Part shown: piece by piece, positions 50,640 to 60,267 of the stretch
How the letters are laid out: the number at the start of each line of letters is the position of its first letter
Position numbering within the stretch: the stretch's first letter is position 1
Origin: Duganella sp. OV510
GTDB lineage: Bacteria; Pseudomonadota; Gammaproteobacteria; Burkholderiales; Burkholderiaceae_D
DNA length: 64,000 bases
Assembly (NCBI RefSeq): GCF_900100205.1
Contig: NZ_FNEQ01000012.1
Coordinates: forward strand, 62,001 to 126,000
Reading direction: 5' to 3'
Program-made: the position numbers and the translations under genes
Notes under the pieces: generated by a model
What the model saw: only the letters and a program-made list of their open reading frames with translations
Databases searched by the model: none
What the model was told of the DNA's origin: nothing

Positions 50640-53600
50640 ATGTGCTGTTTTAAAGTCCTTCGCCACCTGCTGCTGTTGGCCCTGTTGCTGTGGGAGGCCA
50701 CGGCCAGCGCCGGCGCGCCGCCGCGCACGCTGCGCTTCGAGCAGCTCAGCGTGGAGCATGGACTGGCGCAGGAGACCGTGCTGGCCATCGCGCAGGACAA
50801 GCAGGGCTTCATCTGGCTGGGCACGCAGGCCGGCCTGACGCGGTTTGACGGCTACCGTACCATCGTCTACAAGAGCGCGGTCTCCGATCCGCGCAGCCTG
50901 GTGGACAACTGGGTGCGCGTGCTGCACCTCGATCCCTCCGGCCAGCTATGGGTGGGTACCGATGGCGGCCTGGATCGCTACGACTCCGTCACCAAGACCT
51001 TCACCCATTTCCTGCCGCGCGAGTCGGCGCAGCGCGGCAACGGCAACCGCCATGTGCGCGCGATCACCGATGATGGGCTGGGCGGCCTGTGGGTGGCCAC
51101 CGCCGATGGCCTGCATCACTTCGATCCGGCCAGCAAGCGCTTCACCAGCTGGCACCACGATCCCGCCGATGCGGGAAGCCTGGTCAGCGACCATGTGAAT
51201 GCGCTGGCGCGCGATGCCAGCGGCCGTTTGTGGGTGGGCACGGCCGCCGGCCTGGACATGCTGCCGCCTGGCGGTGCGCGCTTCCAGCATTATGCTGTCG
51301 ACGCCAGCGGCGACAGCAAATTCAATTCGGTGGTGGCGTTGCAGGTGGATGGTGCGCAGACGCTGTGGGTCGGTACGCAGGGCGGGCTGGAACAATGGGG
51401 CCTGCTGGGCGACGAACCGCAACGGCGCCGCCTGGGCGCGCAGCAAGGCTTGCAACCTGGCGTCAGCATCACGTCCCTGTACGAGGACGCGGAAGCCAAT
51501 CTGTGGGCCGGCTCGCTGGCGGACGGCTTGTTCCGCTGGCTGTCGTCGGAAGGACGGATGGTGCCATACCGCCACCAGGTCAGTGACACGCACAGCGTGG
51601 CGGACAACCAGATCTCGGCGCTGTTCCGCGACCGCGTCGGCACCTTCTGGGTCGGCACCTGGAACGATGGCGTCAGCCGCGTCGACATGGGCAGTGGCGG
51701 CTTCGCCCGGATCGTGCGCCAGGCCGACCAGCCGAACGCGCTGTCGGACAACAAGGTGCGCGCCATCGTTGCCGATGGCCGAGGCAAGCTGTGGCTGGGC
51801 AGCAGCGGCGGCTTGAACCTGTACGACCCGGTCAGCGGCGCCAGCAAGGTGTGGCGCCACGATCCGCGCCTGGCCAACAGCATCAATGACGACCAGGTGA
51901 CCTCGCTGTGGCGCGAAAAGAACGGCAACCTGTGGATCGGCGGACCGGCCGGCGTCAATCACCTGAACCTGGCCAGCGGTGCGATACGCTCGCTGTCGTT
52001 TGTGCGCGGCGATCCGGCCAGTGACACGATCCGCAATATCGTGCAGGACCGCAGCGGCATCTTGTGGGTGGCTTCGCGCGGCGGCCTGCACCGCGTTGAC
52101 CCTCAGACGCTGGAGACGCGCACCTTCCGCCATGATCCCGCCGACATCGGCAGCCTGTCCGACAATGTGGTGCGGCCGATACTGGAAGACCGCAAGGGAC
52201 AGCTTTGGATCGGTACATTCAATGGGCTGGATCTGCTGGACCGCAAGACTGGCAAGTTCCGCCACTTCCGCCGCGATGCCGCCGATCCCTACAGCCTCAG
52301 TCACGATGAGGTGCACTACCTGTACGAAGACGCGCGCGGCACCATCTGGGTCGGCACGGCGGCCGGCCTGAACAAGATGGAAGTCGCGGCCGATGGCAAT
52401 GTGCGCTTCCGCCGTTACCTGCGCAAGGACGGCATCGCCGATGACGCCATCGCCTCCATCCTGCCGGATGACGCTGGCAATCTGTGGGTGAGCACCAATA
52501 GCGGCTTGTCGCGGCTGAATATCGATACGGGCCTGGTACGCAACTACAGCGGCGCCGACGGCACCATCGAAGGCGCCTACTTCGACGGCTCCGCGTTGCG
52601 CACGCCGGACGGCACGCTGTACTTCGGCGGCTTTAACGGCATCACCGCCTTCTTGCCGGGCGACGTGCGCGAGAACAGCGTGGCGCCGATGGTAGCGATC
52701 ACCGATTTCCAGATCTTTAACAAGTCGCTCAAGCCGGGGCAGGGCGACCATCCGGACGTATTGAAAACCTCGATCGAGCACACGGGTGCCCTGACGCTGC
52801 TGGAGGCCGATTCGGTATTCTCGCTGGAGTTCGCGGCCTTGCACTATGCAGCGCCACAGCGCAACCGCTTCGCCTACCAGTTGCAGGGCTTCGATGAAGA
52901 CTGGGTGGTCACCGATTCCACCAAGCGCTTCGCCACCTACACCAACCTGGACGCGGGCAAGTACGTGTTCCGCGTGAAGGCGGCCAACAAGGACGGCATC
53001 TGGAACGACAATGCGGCCACGCTGGAAATCACCATCCTGCCGCCGTTCTGGAAGACCTGGTGGTTCCGCACGCTGCTAGGCCTGCTGGCGCTGGGCGGTG
53101 TGTATGCCGCCTACCACGCGCGCGTGCGCAGCCTGCGGCACCAGCAATTGCGGCTGGAGCAGCTGGTCGGCTCGCGCACGGCGGAAGTCGAATACAAGAA
53201 CCAGCAACTGCAACAGCAAAAGCATGAGCTGGAGCGGCGTCGTCTGGAAGCGGAGGCGCAGCGCGCCGAAGCGGAACAGCGCCGCCTCGATACCGAGCGG
53301 CAGAAGGAGGAAGTGGAGCAGGCCCACCGCAATATCTCCGTGCTGAGTGAGCTGGGTCGCGAGATGAGCGCGTCGCTGAACGTGGAAACCACCATGCAGA
53401 CGCTGTACCGCCATGTCAACCACCTGATGAACGCGCAGATTTTCGGCATCGGCTTTGTGCACCAAAAAGATGGCGTGATCGATTTCCCGTTCGCGATTGA
53501 ATCCGGCGTGCGCTCCTTGCCCTACCAGCGCCGGCTGGACCAGCCGAACCAGCTGGCGGTGTGGTGCCTGACGCATCGCAAGCCTATCCTGATCAACGAC

Positions 53601-55469
53601 TTCCAGAAAGAGTATCGCGATTACATGGACGATTCCGGCCTGGACTCGCTGATCCCATGCGCGCGCGAAGACGGCGTGATGCCGGCGCCGGCGCAGTCGA
53701 TGATGTACGCGCCGCTGATTGCCGGCGACAAGGTGGTCGGCCTGCTCAGCGTGCATAGCCGCGACAAGAACAGCTACCAGCGCATTCACATGGACATGCT
53801 GCAAACGCTGGCTTCCCACGCCGCCGCCGGCCTGGAAAACGCGCGCGCGTATCAGGAGCTGGAAGAGACGCTGCAAACGCTGCGGCAGACACGCGACCAG
53901 CTGCGCTACGCGAAGAAAAAAGCCGAAGACGCCACCCGCCAGAAATCCGAATTCCTGGCCAATATGAGCCACGAGATGCGCACGCCGCTGGCCGGGGTGA
54001 TCGGCATGCTGGGCTTCGCGCTGCGCGATCTGCAGGTTGCGGCCGGCACGCGTGAACAGATCCTGCGCGCGCAAGCCAATGCGCAGTCGCTGCTGTCCAT
54101 CATCAACGACCTGCTGGACTTCTCCAAGATCGAGGCGGGCAAGCTGTCGATCGAAAATATCGATTTCGCGCTGTCGTCGGCGGTGGAGAATGTGGTCAGC
54201 CTGTTCGAAGAGCAGGCCGCAGCGCATAGCGTGGGCTTTGCGCTGGAGTTCGGCGACGGCCTGCCGCAGTTCGTGGTGGGCGACCCTACGCGCCTGCGCC
54301 AGGTGCTGGTCAACCTGGTGGGCAACGCCTTCAAGTTCACTCAACAGGGTACGGTAACGATGCGGGTTGAGCGCGTGCCGGATGAGGATGCCGAAAACCG
54401 CATCCGCTTCAGCGTGTCGGACACCGGCATCGGCATCGAGGCCGATGCGATTCCGCGCCTGTTCCAGCAATTCGAACAGGCGGACGCCTCGACCACGCGG
54501 CGTTATGGCGGCACAGGCCTGGGACTGGCGATCTGCCGCCAGCTGGTGGAATTGATGGGCGGTGAAATCAGCGCGGTCAGCACGCCGGGCAAAGGCAGCA
54601 CCTTCCTGTTTGAACTGCCGCTGCCGAACGGCGTGCCGCCACCGGTGGTGCCGCATGTGCCGCGCGAGCCGCACAGCCATCAGCTCAAGGTGTTGTGCGC
54701 CGAGGACTTCCCGACCAACCAGATCATCATCCGCATGATGCTGGAAGATCTGGGTCACAAGGTCGATATCGCGGCCAATGGTGCGCTGGCGGTCAAGGCC
54801 TGTTCGCTGACGCGCTATGACCTGATCCTGATGGACGGCCGCATGCCGGAAATGGATGGCGCCAGCGCCACGCGCCTGATCCGCTCCGGTGGCCCGGAAG
54901 AGGCGCCGGTGCGCGACCAGGAGCTGATGATTATCGCGCTGACCGCCAACGCCAGCGAAGAAGACCGCAGCCGCTACCTGGCCTCCGGCATGGATGACTT
55001 CCTCACCAAACCGATCGACGAGGACAAGCTGCACTTCCAGTTAAGTCGCGCGATTGAACGTCAGTTGCAAAGGGGTTTCCAGCTGCCGCGCATGCAGCCG
55101 CGACGCAATCCGGCAAGCGGCACGCCGGAGCTGGATTCGATGTTCGGCGTGGCGCCAGCGGCGCTGGAGACTTCGCGCCTGGCACAGCATAGCGGCGCCA
55201 GCGATCTGAAAGCCCGCCTGCGCAGCGCCTTCAATCAGGACGCGCCCTTGCGCCTGCTGGAACTGGAGCAGGCCCTGGCCACGCGCGACCGCGAAGCGGC
55301 CAGCCGCCTGCTGCATGGCATGAAGGGCAGCGCTGGCTATCTGGAAGAGCAGGAGTTGCAGGCGCTGTGCGGCGACCTGGAGCTGGAGGCCGACCATGGC
55401 AACTGGACGCAGGTCGAGACCGCCATGGCGCAGTTGCGCCGCCTGCTGGCGGCAACTGGCACGCAGTAA
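50640..55469 (+). CDS. Propeller-type hybrid histidine kinase with receiver and HPt domains
   Basis: Encodes 1609 residues. After a signal peptide (LLLLALLLWEATASAG), about 14 two-component propeller repeats (for example GFIWLGTQAGLTRFDGY) fill residues 30-680. A Y_Y_Y sandwich follows (to about 800), then one membrane helix (WFRTLLGLLALGGVYAAYHA). The cytoplasmic part has a coiled coil, a GAF domain (about 900-1070), HisKA with His1111 in MSHEMRTPL, HATPase (DTGIGIEAD and GGTGLGLAIC), a receiver with Asp1399 (LMDGRMPEMDG) and an HPt domain with His1559 (LLHGMKGSAGY). The phosphorelay probably ends in the next gene's regulator. It resembles hybrid sensors for polysaccharides, but the ligand is unknown. 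Confidence 0.93.
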   Translation: MCCFKVLRHLLLLALLLWEATASAGAPPRTLRFEQLSVEHGLAQETVLAIAQDKQGFIWLGTQAGLTRFDGYRTIVYKSAVSDPRSLVDNWVRVLHLDPSGQLWVGTDGGLDRYDSVTKTFTHFLPRESAQRGNGNRHVRAITDDGLGGLWVATADGLHHFDPASKRFTSWHHDPADAGSLVSDHVNALARDASGRLWVGTAAGLDMLPPGGARFQHYAVDASGDSKFNSVVALQVDGAQTLWVGTQGGLEQWGLLGDEPQRRRLGAQQGLQPGVSITSLYEDAEANLWAGSLADGLFRWLSSEGRMVPYRHQVSDTHSVADNQISALFRDRVGTFWVGTWNDGVSRVDMGSGGFARIVRQADQPNALSDNKVRAIVADGRGKLWLGSSGGLNLYDPVSGASKVWRHDPRLANSINDDQVTSLWREKNGNLWIGGPAGVNHLNLASGAIRSLSFVRGDPASDTIRNIVQDRSGILWVASRGGLHRVDPQTLETRTFRHDPADIGSLSDNVVRPILEDRKGQLWIGTFNGLDLLDRKTGKFRHFRRDAADPYSLSHDEVHYLYEDARGTIWVGTAAGLNKMEVAADGNVRFRRYLRKDGIADDAIASILPDDAGNLWVSTNSGLSRLNIDTGLVRNYSGADGTIEGAYFDGSALRTPDGTLYFGGFNGITAFLPGDVRENSVAPMVAITDFQIFNKSLKPGQGDHPDVLKTSIEHTGALTLLEADSVFSLEFAALHYAAPQRNRFAYQLQGFDEDWVVTDSTKRFATYTNLDAGKYVFRVKAANKDGIWNDNAATLEITILPPFWKTWWFRTLLGLLALGGVYAAYHARVRSLRHQQLRLEQLVGSRTAEVEYKNQQLQQQKHELERRRLEAEAQRAEAEQRRLDTERQKEEVEQAHRNISVLSELGREMSASLNVETTMQTLYRHVNHLMNAQIFGIGFVHQKDGVIDFPFAIESGVRSLPYQRRLDQPNQLAVWCLTHRKPILINDFQKEYRDYMDDSGLDSLIPCAREDGVMPAPAQSMMYAPLIAGDKVVGLLSVHSRDKNSYQRIHMDMLQTLASHAAAGLENARAYQELEETLQTLRQTRDQLRYAKKKAEDATRQKSEFLANMSHEMRTPLAGVIGMLGFALRDLQVAAGTREQILRAQANAQSLLSIINDLLDFSKIEAGKLSIENIDFALSSAVENVVSLFEEQAAAHSVGFALEFGDGLPQFVVGDPTRLRQVLVNLVGNAFKFTQQGTVTMRVERVPDEDAENRIRFSVSDTGIGIEADAIPRLFQQFEQADASTTRRYGGTGLGLAICRQLVELMGGEISAVSTPGKGSTFLFELPLPNGVPPPVVPHVPREPHSHQLKVLCAEDFPTNQIIIRMMLEDLGHKVDIAANGALAVKACSLTRYDLILMDGRMPEMDGASATRLIRSGGPEEAPVRDQELMIIALTANASEEDRSRYLASGMDDFLTKPIDEDKLHFQLSRAIERQLQRGFQLPRMQPRRNPASGTPELDSMFGVAPAALETSRLAQHSGASDLKARLRSAFNQDAPLRLLELEQALATRDREAASRLLHGMKGSAGYLEEQELQALCGDLELEADHGNWTQVETAMAQLRRLLAATGTQ

Positions 55470-55549
55470 GGTATCTTTATCTTGTGCGGAGCATTGCAAG
55501 TGGCTGTTATTGATGTAATATCATCACAACACGCGACACAGGGAGCCAC

Positions 55550-56263
55550 ATGAAAGTTCTGGTAGTGGACGATGATGTCGTCTCACGCATGGTGCTGATG
55601 CACCTCATCGATAGCTGCGGCAGTTTTGAAATCGTCGAAGCGGAAGATGGTGCCGACGCCTGGGAGCAACTGGAAGCCGGCTTGCGGCCGGGCATCTGCT
55701 TTTGCGACCTGCGCATGCCGCGCCTGTCCGGCATGGAACTGCTGCAGCGTGTGAAGGCTCACGCGGAAATTAACAGTATCCCGTTTGTGCTGGTGACTTC
55801 CGCCAACGACAAGGACACCGTGCAGGAAGCCACCAAGGCTGGCGCCGCAGGCTACATCGTCAAGCCGTTCCAGGCGGAGCAGGTGCGCGTGCATCTGGCG
55901 GGCTTTCTCGACCAGGCAGCCAGCGGCTACGACCACCATGCTGAAGCGCCAGCCGATACGCAACGCCGGCTCGGCATCAATGGCGAGCGCCTGCTGGTCT
56001 ACCTGAGCGGCTTTCAGAACCAGCTGACCGCTGCCGCCACCGATCTCGAATCTCTGCTGACCAAGGGCGAGCAACAGGATGCACAGGTGCGCATCGACCG
56101 CCTGCATGCGGGCTGCGTCACGCTGGGCCTGCACGGCGCGGCCGCCGCGTTGAAGAGCTTCGCGCCAGGTCGCCTGTCCAACGATGCGGTGCAGGCAGTG
56201 GTTGGCGACGTCATTCGTGCCGTGATACACCAGGCTGGCCTGGTGCGCCAGGCAGCCAGCTAA
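55550..56263 (+). CDS. Response regulator without DNA-binding domain
   Basis: Encodes 237 residues. The receiver (residues 1-120) has the acid pair in VVDDDVVSR, phospho-acceptor Asp53 in CFCDLRMP, and Lys in GYIVKPF. The remaining ~110 residues are helical. One segment, RLHAGCVTLGLHGAAAALKS, vaguely resembles an HPt motif (H-x-x-x-x-x-LG). It does not match a winged-helix or enzyme output. It follows the hybrid kinase by 80 bp and is a likely partner in its relay. Confidence 0.85.
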   Translation: MKVLVVDDDVVSRMVLMHLIDSCGSFEIVEAEDGADAWEQLEAGLRPGICFCDLRMPRLSGMELLQRVKAHAEINSIPFVLVTSANDKDTVQEATKAGAAGYIVKPFQAEQVRVHLAGFLDQAASGYDHHAEAPADTQRRLGINGERLLVYLSGFQNQLTAAATDLESLLTKGEQQDAQVRIDRLHAGCVTLGLHGAAAALKSFAPGRLSNDAVQAVVGDVIRAVIHQAGLVRQAAS

Positions 56264-56280
56264 GAAGCACTTGATGTTGA

Positions 56281-56302
56281 GATAGTTTAAGTTTAAAGTA
56301 TC
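56281..56302. promoter_or_regulatory. Candidate MarR operator of the anthranilate-CoA operon
   Basis: Half-sites GATAGTTTAA and TTTAAAGTATC form a 22-bp dyad that matches its own reverse complement at 18 of 22 positions. It lies 44 bp before the ligase ATG, immediately after the response-regulator gene, and the operon encodes a MarR protein. Confidence 0.55.
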
Positions 56303-56319
56303 CACGCTGCCGTGGATAC
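56298..56319 (+). other. Perfect 9-bp hairpin in the ligase leader
   Basis: GTATCCACG and CGTGGATAC pair around CTGC. It overlaps the end of the operator candidate and lies 26 bp before the ligase ATG. No T-run follows, so it could be a leader structure or a weak terminator of the upstream gene. Confidence 0.5.
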
Positions 56320-56345
56320 CTGCAACTTCCAACTTCAAGGCGAAC

Positions 56346-57941
56346 ATGAACCAAGCTCTCACAACCAGCGCCTACACCGACCATTTCGCCCGCACGCATT
56401 TGCCGCCGCGCGAACTGTGGCCGGACCTGCGTTTCGACCTCCCCGAACTTCAGTACCCGCCACGCCTCAACTGCGTCGCCACGCTGCTGGACGAGTGTCC
56501 GCTGGAACGTGTGGCGGTGCGTGGCGCGCTGGGTGAGTGGACCTATGCGCAATTGCTGCAGCAGGTGAACCGCATTGCCCACGTACTGCGCGGGCCGATG
56601 AAGCTGGAGCCGGGCAACCGCGTGCTGCTGCGCGGCGCCAACAGCCCGATGATGGCGGCCTGCATCCTGGCGGTGATGAAGGCCGGGCTGATCGCCGTGC
56701 CGACCATGCCGCTGCTGCGCGCACGCGAGCTGGGCGCCATCGCCAACAAGGCGCAGGTCAACGCCGTGCTGTGTGCGGACAATCTGCGCGATGACATGGC
56801 TGCGGCGGAGCAGCCAGCGGCGGCACGCGCCAACACGCTCTGGTTCAGCGAGCTGGAAGCGCTGCTGCCGGCGCAGTCGGCGGAATTCGATGCGCTCGAT
56901 ACGGCGGCCGACGACGTTTGCCTGATCAGCTTCACATCGGGCACCACTGGTATCCCCAAGGGCACCATGCACTTCCACCGCGACGTGATGGTGATCTGCG
57001 ATTGCTTCCCGCGCTCGGTGCTGCACACGCAGCGTAACGACATCTTCATCGGCACGCCGCCGCTGGCGTTCACCTTCGGTCTTGGCGGCCTGCTGCTGTT
57101 CCCGCTGCGCGTGGGCGCGGCGACGGTGCTGCTGGAAAAGCTGACACCTGAAACGCTGTTGAAAGCCATCGAGACGCACCACGCAACCATCTGCTTTACC
57201 GCGCCCACGTCGTATCGCCAGATGGCAGCGCTGGCGCCGCAGTTCGACCTTTCCAGCCTGAAGAAAACCGTGTCGGCCGGCGAAGCGCTGCCGCCAGCCA
57301 CGCGCGAAAGCTGGCGCCAGGCCACTGGCTTGCAAATGATCGACGGCATAGGTGCGACCGAGCTGCTGCACATTTTTATTTCCGCTTCCGGCGACCAGGT
57401 CCGCGCTGGCGCTACCGGCAAGCCGGTGCCAGGCTACCAGGCCTGCATCCTGGACTTCCAGGGCAAGCCGGTCGGCCCTGGTGTGATCGGCCGGCTGGCG
57501 GTAAAAGGCCCGACCGGCTGCCGCTACCTGGCCGATGAACGCCAGCGCGATTATGTGCTGAATGGCTGGAACCTGACCGGCGATGCATACGAGATGGATG
57601 CCGACGGCTATTTCTACTACCGCTCACGCACCGACGACATGATTATTTCTGCCGGCTACAACATCGCCGGGCCGGAGGTGGAAGATGTACTGTTGCGCCA
57701 TCCGGCGGTGGCGGAATGCGGCGTGATCGGCAAACCGGACGAGGAGCGTGGCCAGATCGTTGAGGCGCACGTGGTGCTGCGCGCGGGCCATATGGCGTCG
57801 CCGGAGCTGACGGCGCAATTGCAGTCATTTGTGAAAGAGCAGATGGCACCGTACAAATATCCGCGCTCGATCAAATTCCTCAACGCCTTGCCGCGCACCG
57901 AAACCGGCAAGCTGCAACGTTTCAAACTGCGTAGCGAATGA
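56346..57941 (+). CDS. abmG: 2-aminobenzoate-CoA ligase (benzoate-CoA ligase family)
   Basis: Encodes 531 residues of the acyl-adenylate-forming superfamily. The phosphate loop is ISFTSGTTGIPKGTMHFHRD (about residues 195-215), GIGATELLHIF is the A5-type core, and NLTGDAYEMDADGYFYY then SRTDDMIISAGYNI are A7/A8. Lys in ALPRTETGKLQRFKL is the A10 lysine. It would activate 2-aminobenzoate (anthranilate) to its CoA thioester with ATP. Substrate assignment rests on the next gene, a dedicated aminobenzoyl-CoA monooxygenase. The symbol follows the Azoarcus naming and is provisional. Confidence 0.85.
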   Translation: MNQALTTSAYTDHFARTHLPPRELWPDLRFDLPELQYPPRLNCVATLLDECPLERVAVRGALGEWTYAQLLQQVNRIAHVLRGPMKLEPGNRVLLRGANSPMMAACILAVMKAGLIAVPTMPLLRARELGAIANKAQVNAVLCADNLRDDMAAAEQPAAARANTLWFSELEALLPAQSAEFDALDTAADDVCLISFTSGTTGIPKGTMHFHRDVMVICDCFPRSVLHTQRNDIFIGTPPLAFTFGLGGLLLFPLRVGAATVLLEKLTPETLLKAIETHHATICFTAPTSYRQMAALAPQFDLSSLKKTVSAGEALPPATRESWRQATGLQMIDGIGATELLHIFISASGDQVRAGATGKPVPGYQACILDFQGKPVGPGVIGRLAVKGPTGCRYLADERQRDYVLNGWNLTGDAYEMDADGYFYYRSRTDDMIISAGYNIAGPEVEDVLLRHPAVAECGVIGKPDEERGQIVEAHVVLRAGHMASPELTAQLQSFVKEQMAPYKYPRSIKFLNALPRTETGKLQRFKLRSE

Positions 57942-57942
57942 C

Positions 57943-60267
57943 ATGAAGATACTGTGCATAGGCGGTGGCCCGGCGGGCCTGTATTTCGCGCTATTGATGA
58001 AGAAGCAGAACCCATCTCACCAGATCACGGTGGTGGAGCGCAACCGTCCCTACGATACCTTCGGCTGGGGCGTGGTGTTTTCCGACCAGACGCTGGGCAA
58101 CCTGATGGAAGCGGATGTGCCGACCGCACAGGCGATCGAAGCGTCTTTCAATCATTGGGACAATATCGACGTCTTCTTCAAAGGCAGCAAGTTGACTTCT
58201 GGCGGCCATGGTTTCTGCGGCATCGGCCGCAAGCATCTGCTCAACATCTTGCAGCACCGCTGCGAAGAACTGGGCGTGCAACTGGTGTTTGAAACGGATG
58301 TCAGCGATGAGCAGCAGTACGATGCCGATCTGGTGATTGCCTCGGATGGCCTCAACAGCCGCCTGCGCACGCGCCATGCGGACAGCTTCCAGCCGCAGAT
58401 CGAGCAGCGCCATTGCCGCTTCGTGTGGCTGGGAACGCGCAAGAAATTCGATGCATTCACCTTCGCTTTCAAACAAACGGAGCATGGATGGTTCCAGGCG
58501 CACATCTACCAGTACGACGCCGACACCTCCACCTTCATCGTTGAAACGCCGGAACATGTATGGCGCGCGGCCGGGCTGGAGTCGATGAGCCAGGAAGAGT
58601 CGATCACTTTCTGCGAGCGCCTGTTTGCCGACCAACTGGATGGCCATGCGCTGATGTCCAACGCGGCGCATTTGCGCGGCTCGGCAATGTGGATCAAGTT
58701 CCCGCGCATCGTTTGCGCGAACTGGGTGCATTGGAATGGCGACGTGCCGGTGGTGCTGATGGGCGATGCCGCGCACACCGCGCATTACTCGATTGGTTCC
58801 GGTACCAAGCTGGCGCTGGAAGACGCCATCGAGCTGGCGCGTTGCTTTGGCGCGCAGCCCACCATGGCGGCTGCGCTGGCCAAGTATGCTGCGTTGCGTT
58901 CGGTCGAAGTGCTCAAGCTGCAAAACGCTGCGCGCAATTCGATGGAGTGGTTTGAAAACGTCGAACGCTACTCCGCCATGGAGGCGCCGCAATTCGCGTA
59001 TTCGATGCTCACGCGCAGCCAGCGTCTGTCGCACGAAAACCTGCGCTTGCGCGATCCCGCCTATGTCAGCGATTACGAACGATGGCTGGCGCAGCGCGCC
59101 GCCGAACAGGCAGGCGTGCCGCCGGCCGCCGTCGCGTCGCCGTCAATCAGCGCCAAGCCGTCGTCGGCCGCCGCGCCGCCGATGTTCACGCCGTACAAGG
59201 TGCGTGGCCTCACGCTGAAAAACCGCATTGTGGTGTCGCCCATGGCGCAATACAGCGCGGTCGATGGCGCAGTCGGCGACTACCACCTAGCCCACCTTGG
59301 CGCGCGCGCATTGGGCGGCGCCGCGCTGCTCATGGCCGAAATGACCTGCGTGTCCGCCGTCGCGCGCATCACGCCGTTTTGCCCGGGCCTGTACGCACCG
59401 GAGCACACCGTGGCCTGGAAGCGCATCGTCGATTTCGTTCACCAGCACAGCGATGCGGCGATCGGCGTACAACTCGGCCACGCCGGCGCCAAAGGCTCCA
59501 CGCGCGCCATGTGGGACGGCATTGATCAACCGCTGGACAAGGATAACTGGCCGCTGGTCTCAGCCTCCGCGCAGCAGTACCTGCCGGGCGTGTCGCAGAC
59601 CGCACGCGCGATGACGGCGGCGGAGATGGATAAGGTGCAAGCCGATTTCGTGCATGCCACGCTGGCCGCCAACGATGCCGGCTTTGACTGGCTGGAGCTG
59701 CACTGCGCACACGGCTATTTGCTGTCGTCCTTCATCTCGCCGCTGACCAACCAGCGCGATGACGAATATGGCGGCAGCCTGGAAAATCGCTGCCGCTATC
59801 CGCTGCGGGTGTTCGCCGCGATGCGCGCCGCGTGGCCATCGCACAAGCCGATGAGCGTACGTATCTCCGCGCATGACTGGGTGGAAGGCGGCATCACGCC
59901 GGACGATGCGGTGCAGATCGCGCGCCTGTTCAAGACCGCAGGCGCCGACATGATCGACTGCTCATCGGGGCAGGTCAGCAAGCAAGAGAAGCCGGTCTAT
60001 GGCCGCATGTTCCAGACACCGTTTGCCGACCGCATCCGCAACGAAGCCGGCATCGGTGCGATTGCGGTCGGTTCGATTTACGAGGCGGATCATGCCAACA
60101 GCATCATCGCCGCCGGCCGCGCCGACCTGTGCGCGGTAGGCCGCCCGCACCTGGCGAATGCGGCATGGACCCTGGCGGAAGCGGCACGCATCGGCTACAA
60201 GGCTGTGGCATGGCCTAAACAATACCTGGCAGGTAAACAACAATTGGAAAGAAATCATGGAAGATGA
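57943..60267 (+). CDS. abmA: 2-aminobenzoyl-CoA monooxygenase/reductase (fusion flavoprotein)
   Basis: Encodes 774 residues as a fusion of two flavoproteins. Residues 1 to about 385 are an FAD monooxygenase (CIGGGPAGLYFALLMKKQ, then VVLMGDAAHTAHYSIGSGTK). A Pro/Ala/Ser linker (about 388-408) joins an old-yellow-enzyme-type reductase (PYKVRGLTLKNRIVVSPMAQ, ELHCAHGYLLSSFISPLTNQ). This architecture is that of the Azoarcus evansii enzyme that hydroxylates and reduces 2-aminobenzoyl-CoA to a non-aromatic oxo-cyclohexene product. Related salicylyl-CoA 5-hydroxylases lack the reductase half or differ, so the anthranilate role is likely. The start is 1 bp after the ligase stop. Confidence 0.87.
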   Translation: MKILCIGGGPAGLYFALLMKKQNPSHQITVVERNRPYDTFGWGVVFSDQTLGNLMEADVPTAQAIEASFNHWDNIDVFFKGSKLTSGGHGFCGIGRKHLLNILQHRCEELGVQLVFETDVSDEQQYDADLVIASDGLNSRLRTRHADSFQPQIEQRHCRFVWLGTRKKFDAFTFAFKQTEHGWFQAHIYQYDADTSTFIVETPEHVWRAAGLESMSQEESITFCERLFADQLDGHALMSNAAHLRGSAMWIKFPRIVCANWVHWNGDVPVVLMGDAAHTAHYSIGSGTKLALEDAIELARCFGAQPTMAAALAKYAALRSVEVLKLQNAARNSMEWFENVERYSAMEAPQFAYSMLTRSQRLSHENLRLRDPAYVSDYERWLAQRAAEQAGVPPAAVASPSISAKPSSAAAPPMFTPYKVRGLTLKNRIVVSPMAQYSAVDGAVGDYHLAHLGARALGGAALLMAEMTCVSAVARITPFCPGLYAPEHTVAWKRIVDFVHQHSDAAIGVQLGHAGAKGSTRAMWDGIDQPLDKDNWPLVSASAQQYLPGVSQTARAMTAAEMDKVQADFVHATLAANDAGFDWLELHCAHGYLLSSFISPLTNQRDDEYGGSLENRCRYPLRVFAAMRAAWPSHKPMSVRISAHDWVEGGITPDDAVQIARLFKTAGADMIDCSSGQVSKQEKPVYGRMFQTPFADRIRNEAGIGAIAVGSIYEADHANSIIAAGRADLCAVGRPHLANAAWTLAEAARIGYKAVAWPKQYLAGKQQLERNHGR

